A DNA stretch of 64,000 bases from Mucilaginibacter sp. SG564 (GCF_013149275.1 NZ_JABGNA010000001.1:868001-932000); one strand, 5' to 3'. Counted from the stretch's first letter, positions 27,960 through 36,809 are shown. Numbers and translations are program-made. The notes: generated by a model not told the origin, from the sequence alone.

Positions 27960-30359
27960 CTATTCGTTTTTGAGGCTATCAACAGGATTAGCAACCGCGG
28001 CCTTGATCGATTGAAAACTGATGGTAATAACCGCGATAAACAAGGCAGTTAAACCAGCCAGTACCAAAACCCACCACTGGATATTGATGCGATAAGCAAA
28101 ATCCTGCAGCCATTTATTCATCAGGTACCAGGCTATGGGCGAGGCTATTAAAAATGATATTAATACCGGTTTTAAAAAATCTTTGGTTAATAAGCTGGTA
28201 ATTCCAGATACGCTTGCTCCAAGTACTTTGCGGATACCGATCTCCTTTGTCCGTTGCTCCGCAATAAATGCAGCTAATCCAAACAAACCAAGACAAGCTA
28301 CCAATATGGCCAGTAATGAAAATACCGTTACGGTTTGGGCGGTGTGCTGTTCAGAAACATATAAGCTTTGAATATGGCTGTCCAGAAATTCGTAATCAAA
28401 GCTTGAGTTGGGCATATTGGTTTTAAAACTACCCTGTAACTGCTGCATAAAACGCGGCAGATCTTTGGTGTTATACCTGATAAGCAGTGTTCTTAATGAT
28501 TCTGGTGCTTTGTTCATTTCGTAATATACATAGCCCCCTATCTCGGCTTTAAGTGATTGATAATTGAAGTCCTTTACCACACCACTGATGATAGATTTGT
28601 CTAACATCTCCGTATCTATCGGTTTTCCAACAGCATCCTGGGGCGATTTGAAGCCAAGATATTTCATAACAGCTTCATTGATCAGCACATAACAAGAGGT
28701 ATCTCCTTCGGCTAATGTTTGGGGAAGTGAACTGCCCGCAAGTAGTTTTAATTGCATAGTTTTCACTATGGAACCATCGGTATGGCAGGTTTTTACAGGC
28801 AGGCCTTCCTTGTCGGTAATCAGTTTCCGAACACTTCGGCCACTTTCTACATCGCCTGGAACAGACTGAACAGCCGAAAAGCTTTCAACAGCCGCCATGC
28901 CTCTCAAATCATTCATTAATGCCGTTAGTTGTTGTTGATTTTGGGCCGATTTTACATTAATTGCGATAATACCGTTTGGATTATAACCAAGATCCCGGCT
29001 CCTGATATACCGGATCTGCTGAAGTATAACAATAACCGAGATGATTAAAATAATAGATGATGCAAACTGAAATACCACCAACCCCCGGCGGATGAGATTT
29101 GCAAAGGAGTTTTTCAATTTCAATTTGTTCATGAGCACCAGCGGTGAAATGCGCGACAGCGAAAATGCGGGATAGCTGCCGGCTACCAACGTTACAAAAC
29201 CCCAGGTTGCAACCAAACCCAACAAAATCTGTGGCTCTAAAAATGCCGATGAACTCAACTCAATACCGGTAATGTTTTGGAACCAGGGTTTTACAACCAA
29301 AGCAAGCAAATAGCCCACGAAGATAGCCATAAGCGAGAGCAAGGCAGTTTCGGTATAAAAAAGCAGCAGCAAGTGACGTTTATCGGCACCTAATACTTTA
29401 TTAACACCTATTCCCTTTGAGCGTTTTTGCGAACGGGCCGTAGCCAGGTTCATGTAGTTGATACAGGCAATTATCAATACCAGCAGTGATAAAAATATCA
29501 GCGATTTTACGGTACTGATACTGCCTATCCTGCCGGAGTAACCATCACGTATATCAGCCGAGTAAAGATGGATATCGGCCAAAGGCTGGAATATAAAATT
29601 GGTAAAATATTTATTTTCCTTTTTTACATTCTTATCAATAAGCCCGGTGGCAGATGCCTGCACCTTGGCAACATTAGCGCCGGGTTGCAGCAGGCAATAG
29701 GTTTCGTAACTGGCATTGCTCCAGTATACATTTTTTCCCATCCATGAATCCTTAATATTATAGATCATATCACAATCGATGGTACTATTAGCGGGCAAAT
29801 CGGCGTAAACGCCAGATACATGTAGTGTATCGCTATTATTTACATAAATGATCTTTCCGAAGGCAGACTCAGACCCATACAACCTTTGTTTGGCCGATTG
29901 TGAAAGCACAATAGATTTTGGCTGGGCAAAAGCGTTTTGCGCATTACCCTCAACAAACTTCATATCAAAGAGGTTAAATACCGTTGAATCGGCCAGGTAT
30001 AAACCTTTTTCGGCAAAATTTTTATCCCCTGTTTTCAGTGATACCGACGCGCCAAAATCATGTTTAACCAACCTGGCCATACTTTTAACCTGTGGAATGT
30101 TTTGAACTATAGCCGGGCCGACGGAGTTGGGTAACTCTGCCCAAACCTTATAGTTATATTGAGCAGTTGTTTGCATATTCACCCGGTAAACATTTTTCGA
30201 GTTTTTATACATACGGTCAAAACTCAACTCGTAAGAAATGCAGGCAAACAGTGTTATACAAACGCACATACCAATGGCCAATCCCACCATATTAAGCGAG
30301 GTGAAAAGTTTATTGGTAATAAGATTACGCCAGGCTATTTTTATAAAATTTTTGATCAT
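27960..30359 (-). CDS. MacB/FtsX-type ABC permease 11, first coupling motif altered
   Basis: A 799-aa permease opening MIKNFIKIAWRNLITNKLFTSLNMVGLAIG. It is the most divergent member in the first half. Where all eleven sisters have (R/K)E(V/I)G(V/I)RK in the first cytoplasmic coupling region, this one reads KGIGVNKVLG, losing both the Glu and the Arg. The matching closing motif is ISPLVLMNK, not NPVKVLKG. The second half is canonical (KEIGIRKVLG, C terminus NPVDSLKNE). The first half may therefore contact an ATPase differently or not at all. The subclass motif is QPLADIHLYS. It is followed 24 bp on by permease 10 and preceded 53 bp by permease 12. Confidence 0.92.
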   Translation of the reverse strand: MIKNFIKIAWRNLITNKLFTSLNMVGLAIGMCVCITLFACISYELSFDRMYKNSKNVYRVNMQTTAQYNYKVWAELPNSVGPAIVQNIPQVKSMARLVKHDFGASVSLKTGDKNFAEKGLYLADSTVFNLFDMKFVEGNAQNAFAQPKSIVLSQSAKQRLYGSESAFGKIIYVNNSDTLHVSGVYADLPANSTIDCDMIYNIKDSWMGKNVYWSNASYETYCLLQPGANVAKVQASATGLIDKNVKKENKYFTNFIFQPLADIHLYSADIRDGYSGRIGSISTVKSLIFLSLLVLIIACINYMNLATARSQKRSKGIGVNKVLGADKRHLLLLFYTETALLSLMAIFVGYLLALVVKPWFQNITGIELSSSAFLEPQILLGLVATWGFVTLVAGSYPAFSLSRISPLVLMNKLKLKNSFANLIRRGLVVFQFASSIILIISVIVILQQIRYIRSRDLGYNPNGIIAINVKSAQNQQQLTALMNDLRGMAAVESFSAVQSVPGDVESGRSVRKLITDKEGLPVKTCHTDGSIVKTMQLKLLAGSSLPQTLAEGDTSCYVLINEAVMKYLGFKSPQDAVGKPIDTEMLDKSIISGVVKDFNYQSLKAEIGGYVYYEMNKAPESLRTLLIRYNTKDLPRFMQQLQGSFKTNMPNSSFDYEFLDSHIQSLYVSEQHTAQTVTVFSLLAILVACLGLFGLAAFIAEQRTKEIGIRKVLGASVSGITSLLTKDFLKPVLISFLIASPIAWYLMNKWLQDFAYRINIQWWVLVLAGLTALFIAVITISFQSIKAAVANPVDSLKNE

Positions 30360-30412
30360 AATAATTGAAATTCAAATTTTAAACGCTAAATCGCTCTCTG
30401 CTTCCAGTTCCT

Positions 30413-32842
30413 TTATTCATTTTTCAAGCTCTCAACCGGATTGGCGATTGCAGCCTTGATCGATTGAAAACTTACGGTAACAACAGCGATAAGTAAAGCC
30501 GCTACACCAGCCAGTACCAAAACCCACCATTGAATATTTATTCTGTAAGCAAACTCCTGTAACCATTTATTCATCAGGTACCACGCTATGGGCGAGGCTA
30601 TTACAATAGAAATGAATACGAGCTTAATAAAATCTTTAGACAGCATGCCTGCAATAGCCGATACACTGGCGCCCAATACCTTGCGTATCCCTATTTCTTT
30701 GGTGCGCTGCTCGGCAGCATACGCGGCCAGGCCGAATAAGCCCAAACAGGCAATGATTATAGCCAACGAGGTAAATACGATAAATATTTGCCCGGTACGC
30801 CGCTCCATACGGTACGAAGCATCAAACTCCTGATCCATGAATGAGTAGTTGACCTGCACATTAGGTGATAGTTCCTTCCATCTGTCTTTTATTTGGGATA
30901 GCAACGCCGGCAGGTTTTTTGTATCAACCCTGATACTTAAGGCCCCGGTATTTTCGGCAAGCGTCATCACAACCGGGCTAACGCTTTCGCGCAGGGAATT
31001 GAAATTAAAATCCTTTACTATCCCAACTATATGATATTGCTTTACATTATCTAACGAATGTTTGCCCCCCTGGCTTCTATACAGGGTTTTGTTTATCCCA
31101 TCATTAAGCCCCAGAAACTTAGCGGCCGACTCATTCAGTATAATGCCGTTAGAATCGGTAGGCATATCCTTGGAGAAGCTGCGTCCTAACACCATCTTCA
31201 TGTCAAGTGTTTTGATATAATCCTCGTCAATTTCCCAGCTTTGCGGGAATAGCGATTTTTTTTGATCAAGGGTGGCATCTTTATAATAGATCGAGGTGTT
31301 TTTCCAGTTGGAAGTAGGCAGAAAGCCTGTCATAGTAGCATTAATAACACCTGGAATTTCTTTTACCTCCTGTTTAAACGTTTTGGCCTGCCGGTTAAGT
31401 TCAAAAACGTTTTGAACAATGAGTACCTGGTTACGGTTGTAGCCTAGGTTTTTTGTTTGAATGTAATTCAGCTGGTTATAGATCACCAACGTACCAATGA
31501 TCAGAAAAATAGATATGGAGAATTGAAATACCACCAGGAAACTCCTGAGCCCGCTGCCTTTAAACCCAGTAGCTAATTTGCCTTTTAAAACTTCAACCGG
31601 TTGAAATGCCGACAGGTAAAAAGCAGGATATGAGCCTGCAATTCCACCTACAATTAAAGAGATGAGTAATAACGACGGAACTATCCACACCAATGACTGG
31701 CCGTTAATGAGCAATTCTTTACCTGATAACTGATTGAACACCGGCAATAAAAACAAAGCCGCTACGAACGCTAACAGGGTTGCTACAAATGTAACCAGTA
31801 CCGATTCGGTTAAAAACTGGGCGATTAACTGTTTACGATCAGAGCCTAAAACTTTACGCACCCCAACCTCACGTGCCCGGTTTGACGAACGCGCGGTAGA
31901 AAGATTCATGAAGTTTACACAGGCTATTAAAAGAATAAAAATGGCTATTGCCGAAAATATATAGATGTATTGCGTAGTGCTATTTGGACTTAACTCACCG
32001 CTCAGATTAGATTTTAGGTGAATATCAGTCAAGGGAATGAGGTTCATTTTGAAAAAACTACCACTTTTTTCAAAAGCTTCAATGCTCATATTTACCTGAG
32101 CCTGCATTTGGGCGCCACTGAATTTCTTTAATAATGCCGGAAAACTGGCTTCCAATTTTTTGGCGTCGGTACGGTCTTTTAATAAAACATAAGTATTATA
32201 GTCGCTTCGCAACCATTCATTGGAACGACTATCTGGCCAGGTAGACATGGAAATGAAGAAATCAAAATTAAAATGCGACTGCTTCGGTACATCACGAATT
32301 ACACCGGTAACTTTAAACGGGGTATTATCATTTAACAGCAGTGTTTGGCCTACAACATTAATGCTGTTAAAATATTTTTTGGCTGTAGTTTCGGTAATTA
32401 CAACGCTGTTGGGTTCGGTAAGGGCCGATGACGGGCTTCCGTTGATCATCGGTAAGGTAAAAATAGCAAACAATGAAGGATCGGCATAAGCCAGTCTATT
32501 CTCCAGTATAGTGGAATTGCCTTTTTTAACGTGCCAACTACCGGCATTCTTTAAGCGGACAGCATTTTCAACGTAGGGATATTCTGCTTTTAGGGTTTTG
32601 GCCAGGGGCGGCATACATACAGCATATTGTACGCTGTTGTCGCCCAGTTTAAGATCTTCATTTACCCGGAAAATTCTGCTGGCCTGGGTGTTATACCGGT
32701 CGTAGCTCAATTCATCAATTACGTATAATATGATGAGCAGGCAGGTTGCCAATCCTAAAGCTAAGCCCAGGATATTAATAGCAGTAAACCCTTTGTTTTT
32801 TTGAAGACCGCGGAAAGCTGTTTTTATATAATTTTTGATCAT
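30413..32842 (-). CDS. MacB/FtsX-type ABC permease 12, first permease of the adaptor unit
   Basis: An 809-aa permease, paralogue of permease 8 along its full length (KNKGFTAINILGLALG, YVIDELSYDRYN, LIPLTDIHLKSN). The coupling motifs are REVGVRKVLG and KEIGIRKVLG and the C terminus is NPVESLKNE. It lies 221 bp after the stop of the canonical ATPase. That is the largest gap inside the unit and contains a palindromic repeat, so expression relative to the adaptor and ATPase could be lowered. None of the recurring operators lies in that gap. Confidence 0.92.
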   Translation of the reverse strand: MIKNYIKTAFRGLQKNKGFTAINILGLALGLATCLLIILYVIDELSYDRYNTQASRIFRVNEDLKLGDNSVQYAVCMPPLAKTLKAEYPYVENAVRLKNAGSWHVKKGNSTILENRLAYADPSLFAIFTLPMINGSPSSALTEPNSVVITETTAKKYFNSINVVGQTLLLNDNTPFKVTGVIRDVPKQSHFNFDFFISMSTWPDSRSNEWLRSDYNTYVLLKDRTDAKKLEASFPALLKKFSGAQMQAQVNMSIEAFEKSGSFFKMNLIPLTDIHLKSNLSGELSPNSTTQYIYIFSAIAIFILLIACVNFMNLSTARSSNRAREVGVRKVLGSDRKQLIAQFLTESVLVTFVATLLAFVAALFLLPVFNQLSGKELLINGQSLVWIVPSLLLISLIVGGIAGSYPAFYLSAFQPVEVLKGKLATGFKGSGLRSFLVVFQFSISIFLIIGTLVIYNQLNYIQTKNLGYNRNQVLIVQNVFELNRQAKTFKQEVKEIPGVINATMTGFLPTSNWKNTSIYYKDATLDQKKSLFPQSWEIDEDYIKTLDMKMVLGRSFSKDMPTDSNGIILNESAAKFLGLNDGINKTLYRSQGGKHSLDNVKQYHIVGIVKDFNFNSLRESVSPVVMTLAENTGALSIRVDTKNLPALLSQIKDRWKELSPNVQVNYSFMDQEFDASYRMERRTGQIFIVFTSLAIIIACLGLFGLAAYAAEQRTKEIGIRKVLGASVSAIAGMLSKDFIKLVFISIVIASPIAWYLMNKWLQEFAYRINIQWWVLVLAGVAALLIAVVTVSFQSIKAAIANPVESLKNE

Positions 32843-32984
32843 TTACTTAAGCGTTAAATATTTACCATTATAAAACACCATTTCCCTATCTTCTTAAAAA
32901 CCAAAGGCTTATTTCATGCTTTCTTAAAAATTGAAGGATATTTTGAACTATCCCTGTGGAATCAAAACATAAAACTCAGGCTAT

Positions 32985-33012
32985 CCCCTCCCCATTAGGG
33001 GAAGGGAAGCGA
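32985..33012. repeat. C/G-rich hairpin repeat between ATPase and permease 12
   Basis: A palindrome with a TCCCC-ATTA-GGGGA core at about 32989-33003 on the plus strand, flanked by further C- and G-runs. The stem is GC-rich in an AT-rich spacer, and no T-run follows on the minus side. It resembles short dispersed palindromic repeats. It may act as a partial block to transcription or as an mRNA stabiliser. Confidence 0.45.
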
Positions 33013-33063
33013 GGCACTTACTAACTTATATAAACTATTTTTAGGCTTGTGATAAGGCTTGGC

Positions 33064-33741
33064 TTAAACCATTATGTTTTCCATAACGCTTTGACCGTCA
33101 AGCAGGCGAATGATACGGTGGCTATAACGGGCATCGTGCTCAGAGTGTGTAACCATGATAATGGTGGTTCCCTGTTCGTTAAGATCGGTAAGCAGTTCCA
33201 TTACATCGTTACCGTTGCTGCTGTCCAGGTTACCGGTGGGCTCATCCGCTAGTATTAATTTAGGCTTGTTAACTACCGCGCGGGCAATAGCCACACGCTG
33301 TTGCTGACCACCTGATAACTGCTGCGGATAGTGATTGCGACGATGCATGATCTGCATTTTATCCAACACCTCTTCCACCCTTTTTACCCTATCGGCCGAT
33401 GCCACGCCGGTGTATATTAATGGCAGTTCAACGTTTTCAAATACGGTTAATTCGTCGATCAGGTTAAAGCTCTGGAATACAAAGCCAATATTGTGTTTGC
33501 GTAGGTCGGCACGTTTACGTTCAGTAAAATGAGCTACCTCGATATCGTTAAAAATATAGCTGCCAGCATCCGGATCATCCAACATGCCTAAAATATTAAG
33601 CAATGTTGATTTACCGCAACCGGATGGACCCATAATGGCCACAAATTCGCCGGTAGCAATTTCAATCGATAGCTTATTTAAAGCTATGGTCTCTACCTCT
33701 TCGGTACGGTAGAATTTCTCAAGATTAGTAATTTTTATCAT
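33064..33741 (-). CDS. ABC transporter ATPase, LolD/MacB type (canonical)
   Basis: ATP-binding subunit of about 225 aa starting MIKITNLEKFYRTEEVE. An in-frame ATG at 33768 would add nine residues (MAEMMQEAP). The inner ATG is preferred because family members start there and a GGAGG lies 7 bases in front of it. Motifs: Walker A GPSGCGKST, Q-loop GFVFQSFNL, signature LSGGQQQRVAIARA, Walker B LILADEP with D-loop GNLDS, and switch THSEHD. All are intact, unlike the paralogue at 484-1161. It lies 119 bp behind the adaptor gene and ahead of five permeases, so it is the likely motor for these. Confidence 0.95.
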   Translation of the reverse strand: MIKITNLEKFYRTEEVETIALNKLSIEIATGEFVAIMGPSGCGKSTLLNILGMLDDPDAGSYIFNDIEVAHFTERKRADLRKHNIGFVFQSFNLIDELTVFENVELPLIYTGVASADRVKRVEEVLDKMQIMHRRNHYPQQLSGGQQQRVAIARAVVNKPKLILADEPTGNLDSSNGNDVMELLTDLNEQGTTIIMVTHSEHDARYSHRIIRLLDGQSVMENIMV

Positions 33742-33860
33742 TGGTGCCTCCTGCATCATTTCTGCCACATGGCAGATAGATTTATTTTTTTATGTTTCGT
33801 TAAGTTAATTAGTTTTATATATGATGTTTTTGAACTGCTTTTCGTTGCAGTTATACCTAT

Positions 33861-35114
33861 TTATTTTTTCAATACCAGCTCTTGTATATCGCCATAAGTT
33901 TCATAGCTTGAGGTAATTACCTTATCGCCAGGTTTCAGGCCATCGGTTACCACAAAGTAATCCGGGCTTTGTCTGTCAAGGTGTATATCTACCTTATATG
34001 CTTTTGTACCGTCCTCACTTACTTTAAATATCCAGTTACCGCCGGTTTGCTGGTAAAAGCCACCTTTAGGTAATAATACAGCTGTGGTCTCATCGCTTAA
34101 AGCCAGTCTTACCTGTAGTGTTTGGCCTTTCCTGATACCTTTTGGCACTGTACCTACAAATTGCATATCAACCTGGAACCTGCCGGCAGTTATGGTGGTA
34201 AAAACCTTTTTGATCACCAGATTATAAGTTTTATCAGCAAACTGAAAATCACCTTTTAAACCGGTATACACACGTGAAAGGTAATGCTCGTCAATATCAA
34301 CCCTTGCCTTAAATCCCGACTGAACATCAATCTGTCCCAGGTGCTCACCTTGCTTCTTATTCTGACCAACTTCCGCATCCATAGAGGTGAGCTGACCATC
34401 AACAGGGGCTCTTAAAGTAAGGCTTGCTACTTTTTTACGCATCAGCTCCAATGTGGTTTTCATGTGCGCATATTGTTCCTGTGATTGCGATGCCTGTTGT
34501 TTAACCAGTGCCGTATCCTGCGATAATATTTTCTTGGCTAATTTATAACGGTTAACCTGATAATCGTACATGTTTTTATCAGATTGATATTGTTGCAAAC
34601 CGATAGCTTTTTGATCGTAAAGATGTTTGTCCAGCTTATATACCCTTTCGGCTTCTTTGTAGGCGTTCTCTACATCAGCCATAGTATTTAGCTTAGTAAT
34701 AGTATTTTGCTGAGCGTTATTATGCGATATCTGCATCTGGGTTTGCTCGGCATATACAGCAGTTTCCTGGTTAGCCAGGCTCAGTTCCAGATCGGTATTG
34801 GAAAGTTTTAAAATTGGATCGCCCTTTTTCAAGTTAGCACCGTCTTCAACATATTTCTGTTCTACTACCCCGCCTTCTGTTGCATCAAGATATATGGTGG
34901 TTAGCGGCATCACTACCCCATTAACCGGAATAAATTCCTGAAATGGGCCTTTGGTAATGGTACTAATAGTTATACGTTCGGTATCTACATCAAGCTTACT
35001 TTTACCCGATGTACCATAAATAACCCCTCCTATCAATAAAGCAAGGCCTGTTATGCCCGCAATTGTGAGTATTCGCTTATTGTTCCAGGTCTTCTTTTCA
35101 ATTTTTCTGTCCAC
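33861..35114 (-). CDS. HlyD/MacA-type periplasmic adaptor (membrane fusion protein)
   Basis: A 417-aa protein that bridges an inner-membrane pump and a TolC-type channel. One N-terminal membrane segment (about 15-35, ILTIAGITGLALLIGGVIYG) anchors it. A biotinyl-lipoyl-like segment follows (VPVNGVV-type start and VVEQKYVEDGANLKKGDPIL, about 60-105). Next come a long Gln/Lys-rich helical hairpin (about 110-230), the second lipoyl half LTLRAPVDGQLTSM and beta-barrel and membrane-proximal domains. It is the first gene of the largest unit, with promoter and operator directly upstream. It is the only adaptor in the window, so all twelve permeases may share it. The substrate is unknown. Confidence 0.93.
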   Translation of the reverse strand: MDRKIEKKTWNNKRILTIAGITGLALLIGGVIYGTSGKSKLDVDTERITISTITKGPFQEFIPVNGVVMPLTTIYLDATEGGVVEQKYVEDGANLKKGDPILKLSNTDLELSLANQETAVYAEQTQMQISHNNAQQNTITKLNTMADVENAYKEAERVYKLDKHLYDQKAIGLQQYQSDKNMYDYQVNRYKLAKKILSQDTALVKQQASQSQEQYAHMKTTLELMRKKVASLTLRAPVDGQLTSMDAEVGQNKKQGEHLGQIDVQSGFKARVDIDEHYLSRVYTGLKGDFQFADKTYNLVIKKVFTTITAGRFQVDMQFVGTVPKGIRKGQTLQVRLALSDETTAVLLPKGGFYQQTGGNWIFKVSEDGTKAYKVDIHLDRQSPDYFVVTDGLKPGDKVITSSYETYGDIQELVLKK

Positions 35115-35143
35115 TGTAGTTTATTATATTTTGATAAGTCATA

Positions 35144-35159
35144 ACAAAAAGATATGCCA
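35144..35159 (-). promoter_or_regulatory. Candidate sigma-54-like promoter for the adaptor unit
   Basis: The minus strand reads TGGCATATCTTTTTGT. This is the best of the set at the -24 half (TGGCAT). The -12-like half is TTTG where TTGC is expected. The GG (35157-35158) is 55 bp from the first box of the operator at 35213 and the element ends about 30 bp from the adaptor start. Confidence 0.58.
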
Positions 35160-35212
35160 CAAATTAAATTACTGTAATTCAGTTCATTAAACAGTAAATA
35201 GCCAATTAAAGC

Positions 35213-35250
35213 GTACGCTTCTGTTACAGCAAGTGTCCGGTTATGATACA
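35213..35250. promoter_or_regulatory. Tandem operator, copy 4, between adaptor and regulator genes
   Basis: The boxes are GTACGCTTCTGTTACA at 35213 and GTCCGGTTATGATACA at 35235, 22 bp apart. It is placed between the divergent adaptor and NtrC-type regulator genes. On the adaptor side the TGG element lies 55 bp away. On the regulator side a similar element lies 66 bp from the other edge, one helical turn more. It could control both directions. Confidence 0.73.
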
Positions 35251-35314
35251 GTGGGTTGATTTTGCCGTAATCCTTCATTATTGATTTACAGTTTAATACT
35301 TGTATTATAATAAC

Positions 35315-35330
35315 TGGTATGAAATTTAAG
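35315..35330 (+). promoter_or_regulatory. Candidate sigma-54-like promoter facing the NtrC-type regulator
   Basis: The plus strand reads TGGTATGAAATTTAAG, matching the TGGTAY-N8-TTAA form of the minus-strand elements at 13515 and 19316. It lies 124 bp before the regulator start and downstream of the shared operator at 35213, so it would allow positive autoregulation. The remaining bases to 35453 hold short direct and inverted copies of GTTCATTGG/GAACTAATGAAC, without a coding region. Confidence 0.4.
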
Positions 35331-35453
35331 CAATTTAGTTCAGTAGTTCATTGGCTCATTAGTTCGTTGGTAGCAATAGTCTGTTATATTTGTCAATATA
35401 AGCAACGGCACAATGAACAATTGAATCCGTGAACTAATGAACAACGCAAAAAC

Positions 35454-36809
35454 ATGATACTAAAAAAGGCTACTATTTTAATTGTCGACGACGATCCGGA
35501 CGTGCTTACCGCTGTTAAGCTTTTACTAAAAACAGAGGCTCAGGAAGTAATTACCGAGAAAAACCCGGAAAATTTAAACTGGTTGCTGCAGCGCAATGAG
35601 GTTGACCTGGTGTTGCTGGATATGAATTTTAACAGCGCTATAAATACAGGTAATGAGGGTTTATATTGGTTACGCAAGGTAAAGGATTGGAAACCCAATG
35701 TATGTGTGATCATGATTACCGCTTATGGCGATATTGACCTGGCGGTACGTTCCTTAAAAGAAGGTGCCAACGATTTTATTGTGAAGCCTTGGCACAACGA
35801 AAAATTAATCACCACCATAAAAGAACTCCTGGATAAAAAAGAGGGCGTAAAAACTACCAAAACCGCTGTAAAAAGCACCGCCGGTGATACTTCCATCCTG
35901 GGCGAATCGGAAGTGATGCAGGATATTTTTTACAAGGTGAATAAAATTGCCCCTACAGATGCCAATATCCTGCTGCTGGGCGAGAACGGAACCGGCAAAG
36001 ATCTAATGGCCAAAGCCATACACGAGCGTTCGCTGCGTGCAGATAAACCATTTATCAAAGTGGATGTGGGTGCCCTCACCGATACTTTGTTCGAGAGTGA
36101 GCTTTTTGGTCATAAAAAAGGTGCTTTTACAGATGCCCGGGAAGATCGTACCGGTCGTTTTGAAGACGCGCAGGGCGGTACCCTGTTCCTGGATGAGATA
36201 GGTAACATTAGCCTGCAGCAACAGGCAAAGCTGCTTACCGTACTGCAAAACCGGCAGGTAACACGCCTGGGTACTAATAAAGCTGTTGATATTGACATCA
36301 GGTTAATCTGCGCTACCAACGTACCCATGCAGGAACTGGCTAATGAGAACCGCTTCCGGAAGGATTTGATCTACCGTATCAATACCGTCGAGATCAATAT
36401 GCCGCCGTTACGCAGGCGTAATGAAGATATTACCATATTGGCCCGCCACTTTGCTAAATTGTATGCCGGTAAATACCTTAAACCTTCGGTAGATTTTGAT
36501 GCCGCAGCTTTACAAAAATTAAAATCATACAATTATCCGGGCAACGTACGCGAGCTGCAATACACCATTGAGCGGGCAGTGATCATGGCCGACGAAAACA
36601 TATTGCGGCCAGACGACCTGATATTTTCGATTCTGGAAACAGCACCTGAAACTGTTATTGATGACGACAATATCCAGCTGAGTACTTTGGAGAAGAATGC
36701 CATACTAAGGGTTATTGAAAAACACAATGGCAACATAACACGGGCCGCAAAAGAATTGGGATTAACCCGCACAGCCCTATACCGCAGATTAAGCAAATAT
36801 GATATTTAA
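35454..36809 (+). CDS. NtrC-family sigma-54-dependent response regulator
   Basis: Cytoplasmic transcription activator, 451 aa. The receiver domain is about 7-125, with acidic pocket DDDPD at 12-16, phosphoacceptor Asp56 in LVLLDMNF, Thr in MITAYGD and Lys in VKPWH. The AAA+ domain is about 150-385, with Walker A GENGTGKD, Walker B LFLDEIG and arginine fingers in the RFRKDLIYR region. The sigma-54 contact loop reads GAFTDA instead of GAFTGA. A Fis-type helix-turn-helix ends the chain (ITRAAKELGLTRTALYRRL). It overlaps the kinase gene by 11 bp, so the two form a two-component system. It is the likely activator of the four tandem operators, which sit at enhancer distance from TGGYAY promoters. 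Confidence 0.94.
   Translation: MILKKATILIVDDDPDVLTAVKLLLKTEAQEVITEKNPENLNWLLQRNEVDLVLLDMNFNSAINTGNEGLYWLRKVKDWKPNVCVIMITAYGDIDLAVRSLKEGANDFIVKPWHNEKLITTIKELLDKKEGVKTTKTAVKSTAGDTSILGESEVMQDIFYKVNKIAPTDANILLLGENGTGKDLMAKAIHERSLRADKPFIKVDVGALTDTLFESELFGHKKGAFTDAREDRTGRFEDAQGGTLFLDEIGNISLQQQAKLLTVLQNRQVTRLGTNKAVDIDIRLICATNVPMQELANENRFRKDLIYRINTVEINMPPLRRRNEDITILARHFAKLYAGKYLKPSVDFDAAALQKLKSYNYPGNVRELQYTIERAVIMADENILRPDDLIFSILETAPETVIDDDNIQLSTLEKNAILRVIEKHNGNITRAAKELGLTRTALYRRLSKYDI

Noticed and set aside
1409..32842. Assembly artefact explaining twelve similar permeases
   Set aside because: The proteins differ along their whole length, have distinct spacers and three subclasses, so they are not collapsed or repeated copies of one gene.
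484..33741. Naming the permeases macB and the adaptor macA
   Set aside because: MacB has a fused ATPase and one FtsX unit; these have neither, so the symbol would mislead.
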